A stretch of 64,000 bases of DNA from Duncaniella sp. GTDB lineage: Bacteria > Bacteroidota > Bacteroidia > Bacteroidales > Muribaculaceae. Below are positions 62,029 through 64,000 of the stretch, in pieces (position 1 is the stretch's first letter; each line of letters begins with the position of its first letter). The notes beneath the pieces are model-generated. The model was not told where the DNA came from. It worked only from the letters and a program-made list of their open reading frames with translations, and ran no database searches. The position numbers and the translations under genes were made by a program. Location of the stretch: positions 108,509 through 172,508 of the forward strand of contig JAMPEV010000002.1 in NCBI GenBank assembly GCA_023664955.1. The letters are read 5' to 3'.

Positions 62029-62147
62029 CGAGGAATAAGAGATTTATAATGTCTTGGCAAATTGATAGCTATCCATAATAATTTTTCAATTTGCCAAAAC
62101 AATAATTTGCTGAATGCCTTATGTAAATAATGTTGATTAAACGTAAG

Positions 62148-63515
62148 TTATCCGGCTGAGAAGGAGAGTATTAGCCATGTGGATATGCCCATATAGATTA
62201 GCATTCCGATGATGTCGTTGGTGATGGAGATGAAGGGACCGGTGGCAAGCGCAGGGTCAATTTTCAGTTTTTCAAGGGTTAACGGCACGAAAGTACCAAA
62301 GACTGATGCGAACATCACCACGCAGAAGAGCGATATTGACACAGCAAAAGTGGTCACCTCGTGTCCTTGACCTATGGTGAAGAAGTTGTAGGCAAAAACT
62401 AACAGAGCTATTATACAGCCGTTTAATAACCCCACTCCGAGTTCGCGGAGGAGCTGCCGCCCGGAATTTTTAATGTCAAGCGAACCGTTGGCGAGACCCT
62501 GTACCACTATTGCCGATGATTGGGTACCCACGTTACCACCCGTACCACCAATTAGAGGAATGAATAATGCGAGTGCCGGATCAACCACAAAACCACCCTC
62601 AAACTTTCCGAGGATGAAAGAGTTACAAAGACCGCCCACCATCCCGATGAGAAGCCATGGCAGACGAGCTTTGGTCTGGGTAAATAGTTTGTCATCTGAC
62701 TCCACATCTCCCGAGAGACCGGATGCCAACTGGTAGTCGCGTTCGCTTGAATCTCGCACCTTATCCATCACGTCATCAACGGTGATACGCCCTAAGAGAC
62801 GTCCGATTGAGTCAACGACAGGCATAGCTACAAGGTCGTATTTCTCGAAGTCAAGAGCCACATCGTCGATATGAGTATCGGCCTTCACTGACACAGGGTC
62901 CGTCTCCATGACATGTTTGATTTTTGAGACGGAGGGGTGAGTGATTAGCTTTTTCAACGGGAGAGTGCCGCGAAGTCGGTCTTCATTATCAACCACATAG
63001 ACATAGTAAACCTCATCCATGTCCTCAGCCTGCATACGCATCTGCTTGATACATTCCGGCATACTCCAGTTCTCGTTTACCACAATCATCTCAGTACCCA
63101 TGAGACCGCCGGCGGTGTCCTCGTCATACTTCAAGAGGTCGATAATATCACCGGCCTGCTCCACATCGTCAATGTGGCTCAGAATCTTATCACGCTCATC
63201 CTCATCTAGTTCCTGGATGATGTCAACCGCATCGTCAGTGTCGAGATGCTCAATCTGCTTTGCGATATCCTCGGCATTCATCCTCGAAAGGAGCTTGGCA
63301 CGCTCATCCTCGTCAAGTTCCATCAACACGTCGGCCTGGGCATCTTCGTCAAGGAGCTTGAAAAGATACTCTGCCTCGTCGAGGTCAAGGTCCTGGTAAA
63401 GTTCGGCTATGTCGGCAGGGTGGAGGTCGGCAAGCTCGTCGCGAGCTGCGTCCTCGGCATGGTCCTCAATGATTTTACGCAGATGCGCTAAGTATTCGGG
63501 GGTATATTCTTTCAT
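62148..63515 (-). CDS. mgtE: Magnesium transporter MgtE
   Basis: A 455-residue Mg2+ channel. N-terminal acidic helical-repeat domain (~1-130, LADLHPADIAELYQDLDLDEAEYLF), a CBS pair (~135-260, with ITVDDVMDKV), a plug helix, and five membrane helices (~285-450) with the pore motif PLIGGTGGNVGTQSSA near 319-334. The acidic N domain and CBS pair close the pore at high cytosolic Mg2+. Translationally coupled to rsmA by a four-base overlap (ATGA). Confidence 0.95.
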   Translation of the reverse strand: MKEYTPEYLAHLRKIIEDHAEDAARDELADLHPADIAELYQDLDLDEAEYLFKLLDEDAQADVLMELDEDERAKLLSRMNAEDIAKQIEHLDTDDAVDIIQELDEDERDKILSHIDDVEQAGDIIDLLKYDEDTAGGLMGTEMIVVNENWSMPECIKQMRMQAEDMDEVYYVYVVDNEDRLRGTLPLKKLITHPSVSKIKHVMETDPVSVKADTHIDDVALDFEKYDLVAMPVVDSIGRLLGRITVDDVMDKVRDSSERDYQLASGLSGDVESDDKLFTQTKARLPWLLIGMVGGLCNSFILGKFEGGFVVDPALALFIPLIGGTGGNVGTQSSAIVVQGLANGSLDIKNSGRQLLRELGVGLLNGCIIALLVFAYNFFTIGQGHEVTTFAVSISLFCVVMFASVFGTFVPLTLEKLKIDPALATGPFISITNDIIGMLIYMGISTWLILSFSAG

Positions 63516-64000
63516 TTTGCTTCAGAGTGGTGGTTGGTGATGATGTTTGTAAGCTCAATAAATTGTGCCACTGAAAGCTGTTCAGGGCGCATAGCCAACA
63601 AAGGGTCATCAGGCAACGGCACTCCGGCCGGAAACATCCCGCGCAAGGAGTTACGCAACGTCTTGCGGCGTTGTCCAAAGGATGTTTTCACCACCGACTT
63701 GAAAAGACGCTCATCGCAGCCGAGTGAGACCACGCCGTTGCGTGTCATGATTATCACTCCGCTTTTTACCTTTGGTGGTGGGTTGAACACATTCTCGTTG
63801 ACGGTGAAGAGGTATTTTACGTCATACCAAGCCTGAAGCAACACACTGAGGATGCCGCGCGCCTTAGAGCTTGGAGCGGCGGCTAGCCGCTCTGCCACCT
63901 CGCGTTGCAACATACCTGAGCAGCACACCACTTGCTCTTTATAGTCGAGAATATGGAAGAAAATCTGTGATGAAATGTTATAAGGATAATTACCTATCAC
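63512..64000 (-). CDS. rsmA: 16S rRNA dimethyladenosine transferase RsmA/KsgA, partial
   Basis: The C-terminal ~163 residues of RsmA, cut by the right edge; the N-terminal SAM-binding part lies outside. Motif IV NYPYNISS is the catalytic N-x-P-Y that positions A1518/A1519, followed by MLQREVAERLAA and PPPKVKSGVI, and a C-terminal helical domain with FGQRRKTLRNSLRG. It dimethylates two adenines near the 3' end of 16S rRNA. Upstream of mgtE on the same strand. Confidence 0.95.
   Translation of the reverse strand: MIGNYPYNISSQIFFHILDYKEQVVCCSGMLQREVAERLAAAPSSKARGILSVLLQAWYDVKYLFTVNENVFNPPPKVKSGVIIMTRNGVVSLGCDERLFKSVVKTSFGQRRKTLRNSLRGMFPAGVPLPDDPLLAMRPEQLSVAQFIELTNIITNHHSEAK

Noticed and set aside
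1..64000. tRNA, rRNA, CRISPR arrays, complete IS elements, prophage
   Set aside because: No tRNA T-arm pattern with acceptor stem, no regularly spaced repeats and no full transposase or phage genes were found by eye.

Overview
The window reads as chromosomal DNA of a Bacteroidales bacterium, most likely Muribaculaceae-like; the family is inferred from the gene set and the phylum is well supported. Direct support: start-proximal promoters fit the Bacteroidetes pattern TTTG-N18-21-TAnnTTTG many times; there is a type IX secretion core (porT, porP, gldK-N and a distant sprE/porW); the carbamoyltransferase is of the acetyl/succinyl-ornithine type; and several families confined to this phylum occur (DUF3256, DUF4292, the GlmU-like hexapeptide protein). 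GC content is moderate and even. I see no tRNA, rRNA, CRISPR array or complete insertion sequence.

Layout. 1-4369 (minus): a topoisomerase IV B subunit cut by the left edge, a secreted esterase and a GH95 fucosidase. 4421-8221 (minus): U32 protein, aminotransferase, GlmU-like protein. 8222-8830: an intergenic unit with promoter, long-range pairing and terminator, probably a non-coding RNA. 8831-14891: phosphatidylserine decarboxylase, then on plus SprE/PorW, threonine ammonia-lyase and a SPOR lipoprotein. 15132-17909: rseC-rnfB-rnfC, ending in a terminator with no rnfDGEA after it. 18051-21526: nitroreductase, aspartate aminotransferase, tyrosyl-tRNA synthetase. 21689-28417: porT-porP-gldK-gldL-gldM-gldN, the type IX motor and ring. 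28419-34274 (minus): UDG-like protein, EF-P, SlyD-type FKBP, zinc-ribbon coiled coil, Nif3-like protein, aspS. 34535-41557 (plus): dut, TPR protein, DUF4292 lipoprotein, EnvC-like protein with a degenerate LytM domain, DEAD-box helicase, DUF3256. 41736-44855: yceD-rpmF-fabH-era. 45566-47716 (minus): an ABC transporter operon with a YtrA-type GntR repressor, a perfect operator over its start site and a 30-residue membrane peptide. 48012-50889: M28 peptidase, a rod-shaped RNA candidate, a small DUF2795 protein and a decayed tract. 50890-59113: an eight-gene arginine operon. 59186-61367: a two-component system. 61368-62147: a short promoter-terminator unit and an integrase relic. 62148-64000: mgtE and a partial rsmA.

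Most genes are housekeeping. The notable accessory signals are: a family of ~160-bp palindromic mini-elements (three intergenic copies just upstream of genes, one split by a related element with a TTA duplication); two structured RNA candidates with their own promoters; the self-regulated ABC/GntR module with an overlooked micropeptide; an Rnf operon that stops after rnfC; an Ala at the substrate-specificity position of the ornithine carbamoyltransferase; and decayed gene fragments upstream of the arginine operon, where no argR is present.
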